Shown here: positions 34,385 to 49,500 of the stretch, one piece after another | Position numbering within the stretch: the stretch's first letter is position 1 | How the letters are laid out: each line of letters opens with the position of its first letter | Assembly (NCBI GenBank): GCA_950022655.1 | Contig: OX465580.1 | Location: forward strand, 97,792,797-97,856,796 | Reading direction: 5' to 3' | Length of the DNA: 64,000 nt | Source of the DNA: Alentia gelatinosa | Taxonomy: Eukaryota > Annelida > Polychaeta > Phyllodocida > Polynoidae | The notes under the pieces: model-generated | The model's database searches: none | What the model was told of the DNA's origin: nothing | What the model saw: the letters and a program-made list of their open reading frames with translations, nothing else | Position numbers and translations under genes: made by a program

Positions 34385-34586
34385 CGATGATCTCATTACA
34401 TTTCACAGGTTTGCACAACCTTATTGGACATTTAGGGCTGTCTCAGCTGTCTTACAGTTCCAGTCTCGCGTTTACGGAACAACTTATACCTGAATTCATC
34501 CATTCTCATTTTCTCTTTCACATCAATATGGAGCGACAACGCGGTCGACTAATATCCGGTTTGCGAATGTCGTCTGCTCGCACACG

Positions 34587-37500
34587 TCACGCTTGCTTGT
34601 CCCACCGCCAGACGGTGCTGTCATCGCAGACGGCGATGAGGATGGCGCCATCGCGCGTCATGTGTGTCTGACGTACCGGCATGACGCACTTGGGATGGTT
34701 GAGGATGCTGCACCTGTTACAATGACGACAAACAAGACGTCAGCCACCTCAGCACACGTTTCATTACATCCGTCTGTTAGTATTCTCTGAAGACACTACT
34801 CCCTTCTACTGTCACGCATCCCTTTTCAATTTTACATGATCTATTTTGGGGAAGAACACAGAAAAACAAACTTGCTGAACTGCCTACAAATAGATATCTT
34901 TTCAAAAGGTGTGAAACTAAAATGGATGATTTCGTCTTCTATTTCGATATATTAGCTTTCTCTTGTTGTGACACTCATATAAAGCAGCCATCAGGATTTT
35001 AAATGCAAAAAAAAACAACATTTATTTTTTATCAAGGTAGCATCGGCTTGTTACAGAGGTGGTTCTGCCACGTTTCATTAAAAAGGGTTATAAATGCAAT
35101 AATTCAGCAAAATTTGATTATTGTTTAATCTAATCTAGTCGATGTCTCACTTGCATCTTTGCTATGCTAACCCAGTGTCCCCACAGACATTGAGAAATCG
35201 TTTTCCATGACCAACTCTTGATTTTCCAGGTTTCTTTTCCAGGCTTTATATAATGTATACAATAATCGATAGTTTTGTGGACAGGCAGCTGTAAAACCAC
35301 GAATGGATTAGCAATAGCAATACACAAATGTCACTGAGTGTATTACGAGGTCAACATTGAGTGGCTCACAGAGCTAACCGTCCATAAAACATTATTTGTT
35401 GTATTTTTTATCCATCTTCTCAAGTAACTAATCCCAGGTATTGCAATATTATAGGGTACATCAATAGGAACTATCTATTTCTTTTGCTGTATAGCACAAA
35501 GGGCCTGTTTTTCAATATACAATGGCTTGGAAGCCTTATACTATGGATCTGAATCTGTATACCATGCTTGTGGTATCTGACAGTTTGTAAAAAAAAAAAA
35601 AAAAAGGATGGTCGCTTACCGAGTCCCCATACATTTTCGACGGCTAATTTGTGTACGATGGATGAGAAATGGAAAGGTTATGCAGGTAACAGCCTCCCAT
35701 TGTCCCTCCAGCTATTCAATCCACACCACACTACAAAGCAATTAAATCAGCTTGCAAATGGACTTTTTACAGAAGCTGACACGGTGATAACTGCACTATA
35801 ATTTTTTAAACCCTTTATGCCCCAGTCACACTGGCGTAAAAAACGGCGTTTTTCCTTGTACGCACGTCTACGTTCTTCTACGCATTTTGAAATCTAAGAA
35901 TACGCCGCAAAACGCCACAAAACGCGGAGATACGTAAAGGAAAGTCGGAATGCGCCGATAAACGCCACAATACGTACAGGAACGTAGATAAGCGTTGATG
36001 AACGTTGAGAAGCGTACTAAAACGTTGAAGCAAAGCAAACAAATATGTTCCAAATCCGTAGCTAATACGTACTCCCCGCCAATTTAAATACGTAGAAGAA
36101 ACGCCGAAATTTACGCCAGTGTGACTGGGGCATTAAGGGCGGCCTCCTGTGGCAGACATACAGGCTTGGGGATGGCTACTTGTGTCTGTGTATACTTCTA
36201 GGGGACGGGGCATTGTCCTGTGAACTGAGAAAGTAAACACTCATCACGTGATAAGATACTTGATCCTTAATATATCTATTTCTATAACTAAAGAATATTA
36301 TGTTATATTTACGTTCTGTGCAAATTTCAGGTTTATTGATAAATTATTTGTTGTTTTTTTAAACAATTTCATAAATATCTAGTAAATGATGCCTTGAGGC
36401 ATTATCCACCCAGGGCCGTTTGATGCATCAAGGCATCATCTGGCCTTAAATGGTTAGGAGACTCAAATCTTTAATTAACCCATTCACGGCGTGTGATGCC
36501 ATATGGCATCAATCATGCCGGGGCGGGTGATGCCATACTATATTTTAAATAACCAATTGTAATTGAACGATAGATTCTCAAACACTTTTGGAACATTATG
36601 CAGGGACTATATATGGACATAGTAAGGAGCAATGTGAGTTTTCCAAGGAGATTATCTCAATTAATCGTTATCAGTCTGAAATCTAGTCTCTCTTCAACCA
36701 GGCAGAATGAACATTAATGGGAATAGATACACTACAATAAAAAGTTGGTATAGTATTTCTAGATGATTGATTTTATAGTGTGGCCTTGTTGTGACTTAGT
36801 AGTGGCAAACATTTTTTTACAAGTATGATGCTTGCTCGCAATTTTGGAGGTGTTCTTTCAATGACTGAAGGTTACCAAAAACCTGAAATACACGGGGATA
36901 AAAAGCCATGTCTAAATGTTATTTATTAAAAAAAAAAAAAAAAAAATTTTGATGATCAATCATGGTATGCATGTTTCGCCCTATGTGGCATATCATGTGT
37001 TCCAATGATTTCTATCAAATTATCAAATTCTATGACTGATGACCAAAGTTCTAAGACTTGGGCAAATTTTCAAATTGAAAATGTTGATTTCTACTCGACT
37101 GGGTTTCGATGTATATTAGTTTTCTATTGTTGTGATACTCATATGGGGAAGCCATAATGAAGTAATTTAGCATCACATCCATGAGTTTGACGTTTGGAGC
37201 TGTTAGGAACTTGTGACGGTGTTTGCCTCTCATGTTTCGCACCTGTCATGTTTACTATGTCTCCAACAAACCTGTATTCAGTTACTGATCTACAAACTGG
37301 GGTGTGTCTGTCAGTTCCATACACCACATGCATATCAAAAACACATATTTGATTTGACATCAATAACATGGTCGGTATCAGACCGAGCAACAAGTACACC
37401 ATGGACCTGTCCCGACAATACAGTCACCACTAGTCGGTATCTATATCCAACACCATTGCAAACGTGGGAGTGTTTGTCGTTTAACGTTACAATTGTTTGT

Positions 37501-40500
37501 GATTTAACGTCCTAAGACAGTTTAGCAGAGTTCGATGAACAGTTATAGATATGTTCCATTTTTGACACATTATCTTTCAGAAGGTATTCCTGTCTGGAGT
37601 GACCTATTTTCAGACAGGTCAATTACACTTGTTCACTATGCCTTAGAACCCCAGTTCCTCTTTCCATTCACAGTTGAATGAATGCTGTGTAGTTTTTTTA
37701 CTTGCTTGTTCTAGTCAGATTGCCATTGGACCTATCATATCAATGTGTGGAAGCTTTACTGTACTGTAATGGGTTTTCAGAGTTTTCCTTGCTGCTCTGT
37801 CCGCCTCTTCATTTCCATATATGTGGTTTGGTAACCAGCCTAGAACCATGTACATGTACTTTCTTCCTGTCTTCAAATTGGTAATCTGCTCTCTAACCTC
37901 TCTTACCAAATGGTAGGTGGGAGAATATTGGAGGATATTTTGAAGACATGATTTCGAGTCAGAATATATAATGAACTTACTGTATTGCGATGAACCTGCC
38001 CTGTCTCTGCAATGAAAATACTGGACTGGGCATGTCACCATATAATGTATGGGCAGTAAAGCCTACATCTCAGTCCGTTTTTGGACCCATCAGTGTATAC
38101 GAGAATATATTCTCTGTGCTCATTCTAAGTTGTGTACTGGAAAGATCTAGTTTACCATTAGCGGGGCTCCCATTAAAGGCGACCAACCCGCGATTTAAAC
38201 CAATATAATCGGTACCAAATCGTCTTGTTTATGTTTATTGTTCCCCTTCAAGTGCGGCACCCCACAACTAGGACTACTTTTACTCAGAAGGAAAGTGCCT
38301 ATGTTAACTAAATTATGCACCGTAATGTTTGGTACATATTATATACAAGTAAGTGCTTCCCGTTGTCCTCATTGGACTGTACATTTGTGCACTTTGTATC
38401 ACATGGTGTATAACCCCAACAGATAAATACGATGTCCCCAAAAAGAGATTTTTGTAAATCAAAACGGAAGCATATTTCAGCAGCATGACGGCATCATTCA
38501 GCAGCCTTATGAAAGCTTTTCGGTGGTTTGCTGATAGAAAGGTATGGATACATCCAGTCATGGCATAATCAAGTACAGCCGATATTTGTGGATATTGCAG
38601 AATTTAGATTATCTTGAATGGGATTCTTGGGATTTAGGATATCAATAATTCACTTTTTTTCAATTCAAATCCCTGACAGTAAGTGACAAATGAGCCTGGA
38701 GTTGTGTAACGGTCAAATGGAACCTGTTTAATGCATTTTCTTTCCGGAAAGCGACCCTCAGCAGCTGCATGGGAGAGGTTTATGTAATTTTCTGTCCTCA
38801 CCTAACCTCCACACATTGTGTCTTGAATTGCAGCTGGCAGAGCCTTTTCTAGGACGCTAAGTGTAAGACTTCAGGTAAACGTTTCACAAACTATTTTAAT
38901 CCGTAAACTGGTTCAAAACATTTCCGTAACATTTCCGGGTATCCCCTTAACGCAATCCATTATGTACGTGCGCAAGACCTTTGAAGGTAAAAAGACATCG
39001 ACCCCCGACCTCCTTCACTACGTACTTCATGGAATACCCTCATATGTGGTGGTGGCCTACTATGGGGTGAACTTAATTTCTAACTGCAGAAAGCTATGGA
39101 GAAAAATTCAACTTGGAGATGACGAGAGGCACACAAGATCGTATATTCTATTTAAATGCTATGTCCATTCTGATACATTGATTTATGTTAATCTAAGTAC
39201 CTTTCTCAATATTTACCTGTTTTGCCATGTATGCTGTCCTATTAAATTTGCGTATGGAAGATTGATATTTAGATATGAATGTTAGTGATATCAAGGTGGT
39301 CAAGATATATGATGCTAGTTATCATTCTACGCCAATCTCCGATAGCATCTCTAGATTAGATATACTATGTGAGATGCAACTGATAATCTGCTTATAACGC
39401 CCCAGTCACACTGGCGTAAAAAACGGGCCCGCTGGGAGAAGCCACTCTGACGTTTTCACATCATAGGGGGTATGTAGAGAGTGATATTACACTCTCATTT
39501 CTCTCATGGTTTCGACTGTTCTTCAGTCTCATCAAGCAACGTGCTGTAGGTACTCTTCTGTGCCCCCCCCCCCCCCCCCAATCCAGTTCAGGAGGTGGAT
39601 ATTGCAGCCCAACTCAATTTAAAAAAATATATAATTTGTAGTTCATCCTTCTCTCTATTTTTGTAGTCCTAGCTGTGAATGGTCACTTAGGCTCAGACCT
39701 CTATATGCAAGTTTAATTGTCAATTCCCTTTTGTTCATTTTACTTTTACTTTCAAATCTGTATTGCGAATGTCTCAAGGCAACTGTTAGATCTATCCCAG
39801 TGGGAGGAATCTTTTGGACCTATCATTACAACACATTTGGGGGTCTTCAAAATCTATCTTGGTTGTTCTTCTGGACCTATCAAAGTAGTGCCTTTGCCAT
39901 CGTCTAGCCCCAAGATGAGATTGCTTTCAGGCAAGGTATACTGCTAGATTATGTCCTTCAAGCCATAGTTAAGTAGATTAATCAAGTAGAACATGTCAGA
40001 AGTTGAATTGCAGAGAAATGTGGTACAGTAATTCAAGGCCACACTGCTGCAACTGGATTGCCAGAAGGTTAGATAGACACTAAAATAAAGTGGCGTTGAC
40101 AATGATCTTTGCTTTGAAGAAATATAAAAAAGAAAACAGTTATAGCGGACATGTTTAATTAATCTGGTAAGCAGCACCGATTTGCATCAAAATTCAAATC
40201 GACACAAGACGATATATTGAATAAAGTATAAAACTGAGGAAAAAAATTGAATGCATGTTATCTTCACAGGCGGTAGTTCAAGCGTTGCCAAAAGCGTTGT
40301 ATCATTGTGGCCAAGTCAGGAAAATCTGTTTGATGTACATGGATGTCGGTAGCCTTTACAGAAAGGTCATATATATATACGACGACAGCAGCCCCCCCCC
40401 CGACTCAATTGATAAACAGTTAAGCATTAACAGTATAGTTATATGACACCCTGATGAAGGGCAGTGTCGGAAACAAAAACTTAGGACTGACTTATCATTT

Positions 40501-43500
40501 ACTAATGGGTACTGCCAAATACCGAGTTAGTGAGAATATTTTTGATCAAACCTATGGTTATATAACTAACATAGGGTACATAGCGATGTATTTTATGAAA
40601 TCTATAGCAAAAGATATCTATCAACTGCAGTTTTATTTACACTCGAGCAGATAATTATGTTTTTTTAAAAGACCATCAAAGTAATAATGCATACATTTAC
40701 AGGGAAGTCAGGCATATGGAGTTCCATAAAAATAGAGGGATTGACACACACGGCTTTTATCTAGACTTTTAATAACTGAGAAATGTCTCTGTGTATTACA
40801 AAGGTCCGTGATTTCATGTATTTCCATGAACTCTGACATCCCTGGATCTGGTCACTAATGATGACATCATGTTGGACCAGCGTGGTTGGGGATTTACTGT
40901 CTACATCCGAACTCTGTTTATTATTTTTAATAGATTAAATAAAAGGTAAATATACTTACTTGGCGGCGGAAGGGTCTTCAACATCAATGTCCCAAACGTA
41001 TATGTATCCAACCTGATTGCCCAGCGCTATCGTCTGTAAACCGAATCACCAAACATATCAAGTCAACTCGTGATTATTCCAGGGAGGTAGGCTGAAAATC
41101 TCAGCAATTTTCGATACCTGCTTGTTATGACACTTTACCTCTAATACGATGACAAAATGCTACACCAAAAAAAAAACAAACACGAAAATAACCATAAAAC
41201 TTGCATTTCTGCATAACAATGCCAAGTCATTTTTAAGTTCCCTAACACTTTTGATTTCGGGACTGTATCCCCAGAAACAGTTGGCCTGTGGTCGTATTTT
41301 GACAAATAACATTGTTCTATTGTTTTTAACGAGGTAGTAATGAAGTAGTTCTCATGATTTTCTTAACAGAATGTAGATATAACATATGTAATGTTATTAG
41401 GACAAAACAGAGAATATAATGCAATGTAACTGTCAGTGTATCTCTATTTTTTTGCTATGTATAGAATATATTTATATTTTTCGTCTACTTAAGTGTAAAA
41501 ACACGAACTATGTGGTGAACTGTAGCGTTCTTTTTCTAAATTAAAAAGAAATTACAACAGAACTAAGTAGTATCTTGACCATGAATGTGCCCAACAAGCA
41601 TTTCAGTGGTTAACACAGTGATGCGATCCCAACCATTGAGACAAGTGATATGATGCGGTCCATATAATATACACAAATTATTTGTACTTCTTGTGGGGAA
41701 ATTTTGACTTCTTCCACTCTATTCATTGCTAAGTTATTTGGCATTGCTGACAACTAAATTGTTGTTGGGTGCTGGGGGTAGAGAACTCAAGTATAGTTAA
41801 AGGAGTGGTCCTGTCAAGTATCAGGGTTCCCCGATATGCTAATCAAGTAAATGAGTTAACCAACGACTTGAAAAGGTAAATGATAAATTTTGACGTGGTT
41901 AGATTTGGGTTGTTGGGGTGTAAGCAACTAACTGTCAAAGTAATGCTTCAATGGGTCCATGACGTTCAGACCCAGTGGTGTATTCGAGTGTAGATGTTGG
42001 ATCCAGTTGAATTCCAGTAGGTCTCTCAAATATTTCGCCTTAGCAGTATCGGGTGCTGCGTAGACAAAACCGACGACATGGATGGAGACACCATCGAGAC
42101 ACATGTGATGGGAAGAGTTAAAGTGTCGGGCCACTTCACTTTCTCTCACATTTTTGGTTCTTTGTAATGTTTACGAAGTGAGCCGCAAAGCGTGTTTTCA
42201 GTTTGGTTTTCGTCTGCCCAACATATTGGATAACACAGTGTTGACAGGTGATGCAATATATGAGGTTTGAGCTGCAGCAGCTCACATTGTATCTGCTCAT
42301 GTAAAACTGGCCGGTGGTAGAGCATTGGATTCTGCCATTGGTGTTGAGCTTCGGGCAATATCTGCAACTCTTTGGTCGCAGGCAAAAAAAAAAGAATCCT
42401 TTATTATTATGAATAATAGATATTGTAGCGAGGAGGAGGGGTGTTTTTTAGCAGTATTTCAGAAACCACTCACCTTTTGCCAAAAGTCTAGACAGAAGCG
42501 CATGTACCAGATATCGCACTTCCGATATTCAAACTTGTAAAGGATGGTGACTTGGCTGTCACTATATTTGATGTTGTCTGGATCCGAGTCGATGGAGCCA
42601 GGTTTCCACAAAACGATACAGTTCTCACAAGACTGAAATGTTACAAGGACATGTTCCAAGTCAATATTTACATCTCGAAAATAGAGTATACCTTACTTTA
42701 ATGCATGGTGCAGAGTAGAATCTAGAGATGCTATGTGGATCTCACCAAAGGGCCATGGGATTATCAAGCGTTGTTTTCCCTAAATCATTCGAAAGTTTGT
42801 ATAGCTTTTCTCTCATTTCTCTTATTGTTCAGTGGGGGACGCGGCTGTATTGGGTGATAAGCGTACGTTCTTTGCACCGAATGTCTTTACCAAGTATCGC
42901 CTCTGCCATGAACCCAAGAATGGAAGTGCTAGAGGTTCATCAACATTAGACAACCTCTGATTAAAAGGAGGTACCATGGGCAGAGAGGGCAACCTGTCTG
43001 GTGAATTTCTGTGGGAAAGGAAAAGTCGAGGTCTGGTGGTCAAGTTGACCCTCCAGCTTTGCCACTGGGTCTATTTCGCATAAAAGCAGCTGTGTCATCT
43101 GGTGAGTAGGACTGGTAAAACAGCCCTACTTTTTATGACCTATTGATGTTAAACCAAATATGCGCATGGGAGATTGTAGTATGAAGCTAAGAGTTTCAGG
43201 GATTCCCATCCATGCTTTATCTAGTGGCAGCTTGTCAGAGAAAACCCTGAAGATTATGGAAGTAATGGTGCTCTAATTTACAGGGAATTCAGGTATATAG
43301 GACACTAGGAATAACGCGGAGTTGACTTACACATGTACTATTAAGGCTTTTAACTTCTGAGGACAATATTTCTTTGTTTTATAAAGATCCCTGATTTCAG
43401 GTGTTTTCCAAACTCTGATATCCCTGAAAACAGGCCAGTAAAATTGGCTATGTCTGTGATATCACACATATTCATGTAGATCATTGTGGGATTTTTGTAT

Positions 43501-46500
43501 ACTTTCCCATGGATAAAGTGTGAACCGGTGTGCTCGACTTTTTAATAAAATGTTTTAATCAAAGTCTTTCCTTTGTCCCATCACTGACAAGAGATATACC
43601 ACAGCTCGAGACCAAGTAAACCCCGGGTGTAAATAAACCTGGGGGGGGGGGGGGGGGGTACATGAGCTTAGTTTAACATACACGGCTAATATTAAAACCG
43701 ACACCGCTTCAGTTCTCTTTGTGAAAGTATCACTTTTAAGTCGATAAAAGACAACAGTTTAAATACAAAGGAGGTGATGTGTAATGTTACCTTACCTTAG
43801 ATAGAACAAACTTGCCAACCCATCGCACACAGTCCACGTAGTTACGATGAATGTCTCGCGTGGAGAAGTCAGGATAGTTTTGACCATAAGTAGGGAAAGG
43901 TTTGTTTGTCTTTGCGGGGTTATATTTGTATGAATCGAGGATAGCTTCCTGAATACAGTCCTTGTCCAACCGCCAGATCTTCAATGAGTGATCCATGCCA
44001 CAGGAGATTATCCTTGTACCCTCCAGATTAAAGTCCTGTGTCGATTAATGGTAGATAAACGTCAAAGTCAATATATGATGGCAGTCAGTCAAATTAGATA
44101 AAGAAAACGCTCAAGAAAGAATTAGCATTGTTTCCTTTCTCACCAATATAGAGACAGAGTAATATCAGGTCACATAAGTTAATTATCCAGTACAAAATAT
44201 CGTCCATCCAATCAGAACCCCTATGATATATGCGTACTGTAGGTCAGGAAGCAGAAGCTGAGAAAATGGCATAGAAGCGGAAGCTAAGAATATTGAGTAG
44301 AAGTTGGAGGTATTATTTTTGTATCATGTACCTCGGACTTCAAAAGAAGATTGTTGTCTCTGAGATTTGCCCTTGGTGGCGGCCATCTTGGAATTTAGAT
44401 CAGGTAAAAGAAAACTAACTTTTTGGTAATATCCTTGTACCTATCTTTACTATCTACTTATTCAATGTGACGGTATCCACATTTTCCATGGCCAGTAATC
44501 AAGATAACTACATGTACATGTATATACTCTTCCGACCAAAAGGTTTCTCAGGTATGCTTGGATGCTAAAACAATATTTCCAACATCTACTCAGTGGAATA
44601 TTTAGGCAAATCTTAAAGTTTTAGGGTAAAGCCCCGGCTATACAAAGAATATTTATACACGTAGTTGAATGAGATTTCCTGTTTCCTGTTATTGATATCT
44701 GGGCCATCCCCCACCCCATTGTGACATTAGAATTGTTTAGCATATTAGTGCGGGGGAATCAGGTGCTAATAACTGCCTTAGTTCCGCTTCGATGATGTGG
44801 ATATAACAATAGCCTTGATCAATTCACACTGGTACACCCGTGCCTACAGAGAAATTGTGGTTCCACAAAGGAATCGAAGAAAACATTCTTAAATGGATAA
44901 TTAACGGGTACAATGGTCATGAAATAGCAATGATTACAAAATACTTCCATGATTTGGATCTGCGTGGTCGTATTCTCTGTATAGTTGATGCGTAGTATTT
45001 CGTAGAGTCAAATACAAGGAGAATATCCAAATCATGATAATTGTTGTATTAATTACTCACCTTTTAATTAAATATCAGGGAAAAATCTTGTAAATAATTA
45101 GAAATTTGACGCACGCACCGTGCATTGTTTATGTAAAATAATTCCTGTAATGCCCGTCAGGTGGCCGAAAAAAAACATGAAAAAAAGGAGAATACGGCCT
45201 TCCGTATTTGACTCAGTAGCGATCTGTAGGCTCGGAGGCTTAGTATGGAGACTCCGTAGTAGGTGGGTAATAAAAGTTAGTAAAACCACTGAGGAAGGAT
45301 GCTACAGAAGGATACGGTTATCTCTCTGAATATGGAACCTCATGGGCCCGAGGGGAGAGCGATTTGAAATGTCAAGTTGTATGGCTCAGCGATCTAAATA
45401 ATACCACTAAATGAATTAATGAATTTGACCCGTACCGCACTGAGCACTTCATCACGATGACCGTCGACTCCACCAAAAATAGCCACACAGTGGTCCGTCT
45501 TGATGTTCCACATGCGTAGACTGTGGTCTGTCATAGACAGTGAAAAGAACAAACATATATGAATGGAATTAATGTATATTACATATATGTGAGGTTCTTA
45601 AAATATTCAAATTTCCTCTACACGACGTGAGACATCAACAGTAGTTAGAACAACAACAACAATTATAATTTGCTGCCTAATTCCAAACAGAAAATCATTC
45701 TTTCAAGTCTCTTTCCAGCAAAACATGTAAATGTTTCCGATAAAACAAACGGTTTCAATTAATACACAAACATCTCCCTTGATTTTACTTGGCTATAGCG
45801 GTAGATCCCCACAACCCTAGTTGAAATTGGGAAAGGAAACCCGTACACTTACCTTTACCTACTGAAAGTAGTAGATTTGAATCGTGTGGATGAAATTTGA
45901 GTTCGTTTATGGAGTTCCCATGTCCCACGAAATGCTGAAAGAAAATGGAAATACACACGGTCAGGTAATCAATCATACTAAACATGTTTTGTGTGGGCTT
46001 CATAACTATATGTATAAGATAATGGAGTATGTCAATTTTCAGCAGTATACATATTGATAGCCAGATGTAGGAACTAATTTTCACTGCTTCTCCTGCCCTC
46101 TGTTGGGATCGTGTGGAGTTCTTCTGTATGTTCATAGAATATAGAGGAAGCATTTATCCGGATGTTTCCCTCTCTTACTCGTTAGTTTTGACAGAATATG
46201 TGTCTTCAGGCATCTTGATAGCACCCTTTCTGTGGTCATTATTTGTGGGGAATACAGTTTATTACTGTTGCAGTACACTTTTTGGGCAAGATCGTTTGTT
46301 TTGTGTACTTATTCTATACTGAACTGCATTGAAGTTCATTCTCGGTCACTGGTAGTCATCTATGGATGTTCTAGAACTTGGTAAGATATGGTTGGCGTAA
46401 ATTTAATCTTGCGAGTTTGGTTTTCTCTCGGTCAACTCTGCGAGTTGATTTGGAGAGACTCTGCAAGTTGATCTCCGTCTCATCATTCATGACGTCTCCC

Positions 46501-49500
46501 CAAATAAACTCACAGAGAATGATGTCTCCCCAAATAAGCTCGCAGAGAATTCACAAGAGAAAACCCAACTTACAAGATTAAATTAACGCCAGTCAGTTGA
46601 TATTTGTATTGCACATCGAATCATTTCTCATATTAGTTGGAGATGGAGTAGGAAATACAGTCAGAAAAAAAACCAATTGTAAGTATGGCACCCTTTGTAT
46701 TCTTAACTGTATAACAGGATTTACATGCTCAGACCAGAGACTTTAACTGATTGGGCCATCTCTTTGGTAGAAAAAGTGGCCCTAACATCACTGTATACAC
46801 ACCTGATTTGTCAAGCCATCTGGCATTAAATTTTACCGCTAATAATTTTTGTTTATATTTTTTTTTTATATAAATAGAACCGTTGAACAACAATAGTAAT
46901 AATGATAAAAATAAAAATAAAAAGTGAGATAATAACATGTGACAAGCCCCCATATGAAATGGAGACCTACCTTAATACACTGTAGGCTGCTGGGGCTGAT
47001 AATCCGGATGAGACCCCGTGAACCTGCTACAGCCAGCAGGGGTTGGTGTGTCACCGCCTCCACGCTCCAGGCGCATGTGTAAAAGTTCTCATCAGCCTGT
47101 CTATTGTCAAGGACTCTAACTAACATGTAAAAGCGCTCATACCAAATGTTCTCCATATCAATGCAAAACACAAATTGTGATAAGTTAAGGAAAAATGATG
47201 CTCTTTGCGAGATTTTGTTTCGTATTCGAAGCAAATTCAACAAGGAACACCCATTTATGTTTATAATGTTATCAAGTTCTTAGACAACTAACTAGTGAGC
47301 TTGAAAACGTTTTTCTGAGCAACTTGGACATTAACTTAATCCCGCATGGAGCATGCTTTTCTCATGACGGGTCATATTTACACTGCAAGAACCAGAAGGA
47401 CTCTTATTACGGTAAAACAATATTGGACTATTGACCAGAAAGATTGCACGTCGGTAGCATTTTATTTGCACTGCAGTTTATAGGATTTAAACTTACAAAA
47501 AAAAGAAGCTTTCAGTGACATTCATAGTACTACAAGTAGCTTAAAGGCTATGGATGTCATCATAGTCTTTCCTAGAACATAAAACCATTATGTAAAATAT
47601 ATACGAATTGAAAGACAAAATTATTCCTTTGATTAAGAAAGGATACGTCTGCATCTACGTATGACTGTATTAGTTTGATCTTCCCATCTTCCTGACATTC
47701 ATAGATTGTTACCTGTATAATAGAAATATAACATTTAATGAAGAATTCAATAGAGTCTAGTTCTAAGCAGCTGGAAACTATAATAACTATCATTATCGGT
47801 ATTAGTCATTGTTCACACTTAACTTTCATATTTCAGCATATACATCATTATTTTAGAGAAACCCGTTCAAAGATACAGCTGTAACTTCAGTCTGAATAAG
47901 AAAGAAAACCAAAATACAGACGCATCTCATGATATCTGAATGATCCCTTTGATTCCGGTCTTATGACAGAACTTTTCCCAGCAAAACTGCATTTGTATGT
48001 ACATGCTTAATGAAAAAGTCACTTAACCATTGAGAGTCGATAGTTTATCCAATGTAAACTTGCCATAGAAGAACTGTTCCCTCAGTCTCATTCCAAATGA
48101 GGACGACAGCGATGTTACATTTTGGGATTTTCAGCAATTATAACATGCTGTCATAGAAACATGAACATTGCTATCTTAAACCTATATATATAGTACTATA
48201 GCATTATTTTCCCTTAGATATTAGTAGTTGGAATTCGCTTTACCCAAATGTTTCAAAATTGAGAATTCTTATTCAGAATACCTGGGGGAATTTGTCATCA
48301 CCTCTGTGGGAATGCCTAGAGGCACATTTCATCTCTTTTGTGGAAATACTCACAGATATCATCGCAATATCATCGATAGGGCTAATCACACACGTAACCA
48401 AATCTAATTTATAAAATGCTAGGATCATTCCACCAGTTAGACAACTGCCATACCCTGTTACTTCCGACTGTAGCGAAATTGACAGGGTCTCCCTCCTTGG
48501 TGTTGTAATTGAACTGTACTCCAAATATAGGTTGTCCATGGTCCTCCTGTTTAAGCAAATAATAAAACAAAACAAATCACTTAAAGTAATCAAAACACCT
48601 ATTATAATGGAAGTGTAATAACAACAGCAGATGATATATTAGTATTATTACACAGTTTAAAGACCTTCTATGGAGACCAGGAGCATAATTCTGCCACACA
48701 TACAGATACATCATATTGCTCCACTGAAACTTGTGAAAGTTTCTAGTAAAAAAACATTTGAAGACTGTCATTTGTAGTAGGCTATTATCAAAAGAAAATA
48801 TGGTATTATATTCAGGGATACCAACAATGCAGACATACGATCAACATAATATCAAATAGGATATCTGATTAATTACTTTTCTTTTTCAGCTATCGAAAAT
48901 AGGTCAAGGTGCTCTATATCAGATGTTGAGACTCTTGAGGGTAGACCAACCGAGTACCGGTATGTACTTAATAAATTCTGAACTTACCTTTAAATAATTT
49001 GTGCATTTATACTTCGGTTTGATTTTGATGGATTTGCCCTTCCCTCGCCCGCGTCCTCTGTAGTTGTTTTGTTGAGTTGGAGTCTCACTTCTTGAGCTGT
49101 CATCTGCGATACTATTACTAGTAATACTTAAGTTGTCATCCTATGGGAAGAAATAGTTGCAGGATCAACAATGGATTTATTTCTAGAGTGTGTGTTCTGT
49201 GGCAACGACTGAACGAGAACAAAATGAACGACATACAAAAAACGTCCCCAGGTTTCAGTGGTTCAAACTAAATTACTGCCTTTATTTTTTTTCGATCGGA
49301 CTACAGTAGCATACAGTAAGCTTTATTATCAATAATAGTGTAAAGGCAAGTAGAATTGCTCGGGCCTCTAGTGACTAGATCTAGATCTATCATCTAGTTA
49401 TCTCGATCTAGATCAGTCAGTCTCAACTCAAGTCCACCAGGAAAGACCGGTCAACTAAACGCGTAAATAGTTCGTAATGCGTATCGTGCATAATAACAGG

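Larger units (their letters stand above)
32816..34586. other. Gap between the Harbinger and EED
   Basis: No exon seen. It contains a dispersed repeat copy at about 33,185-33,500 and the putative poly(A) signal of EED. Confidence 0.5.

Noticed and set aside
38962..39285. Open frame of 107 codons in the last EED intron
   Set aside because: No family recognised, and the start lies in an ordinary stretch with no splice signals.
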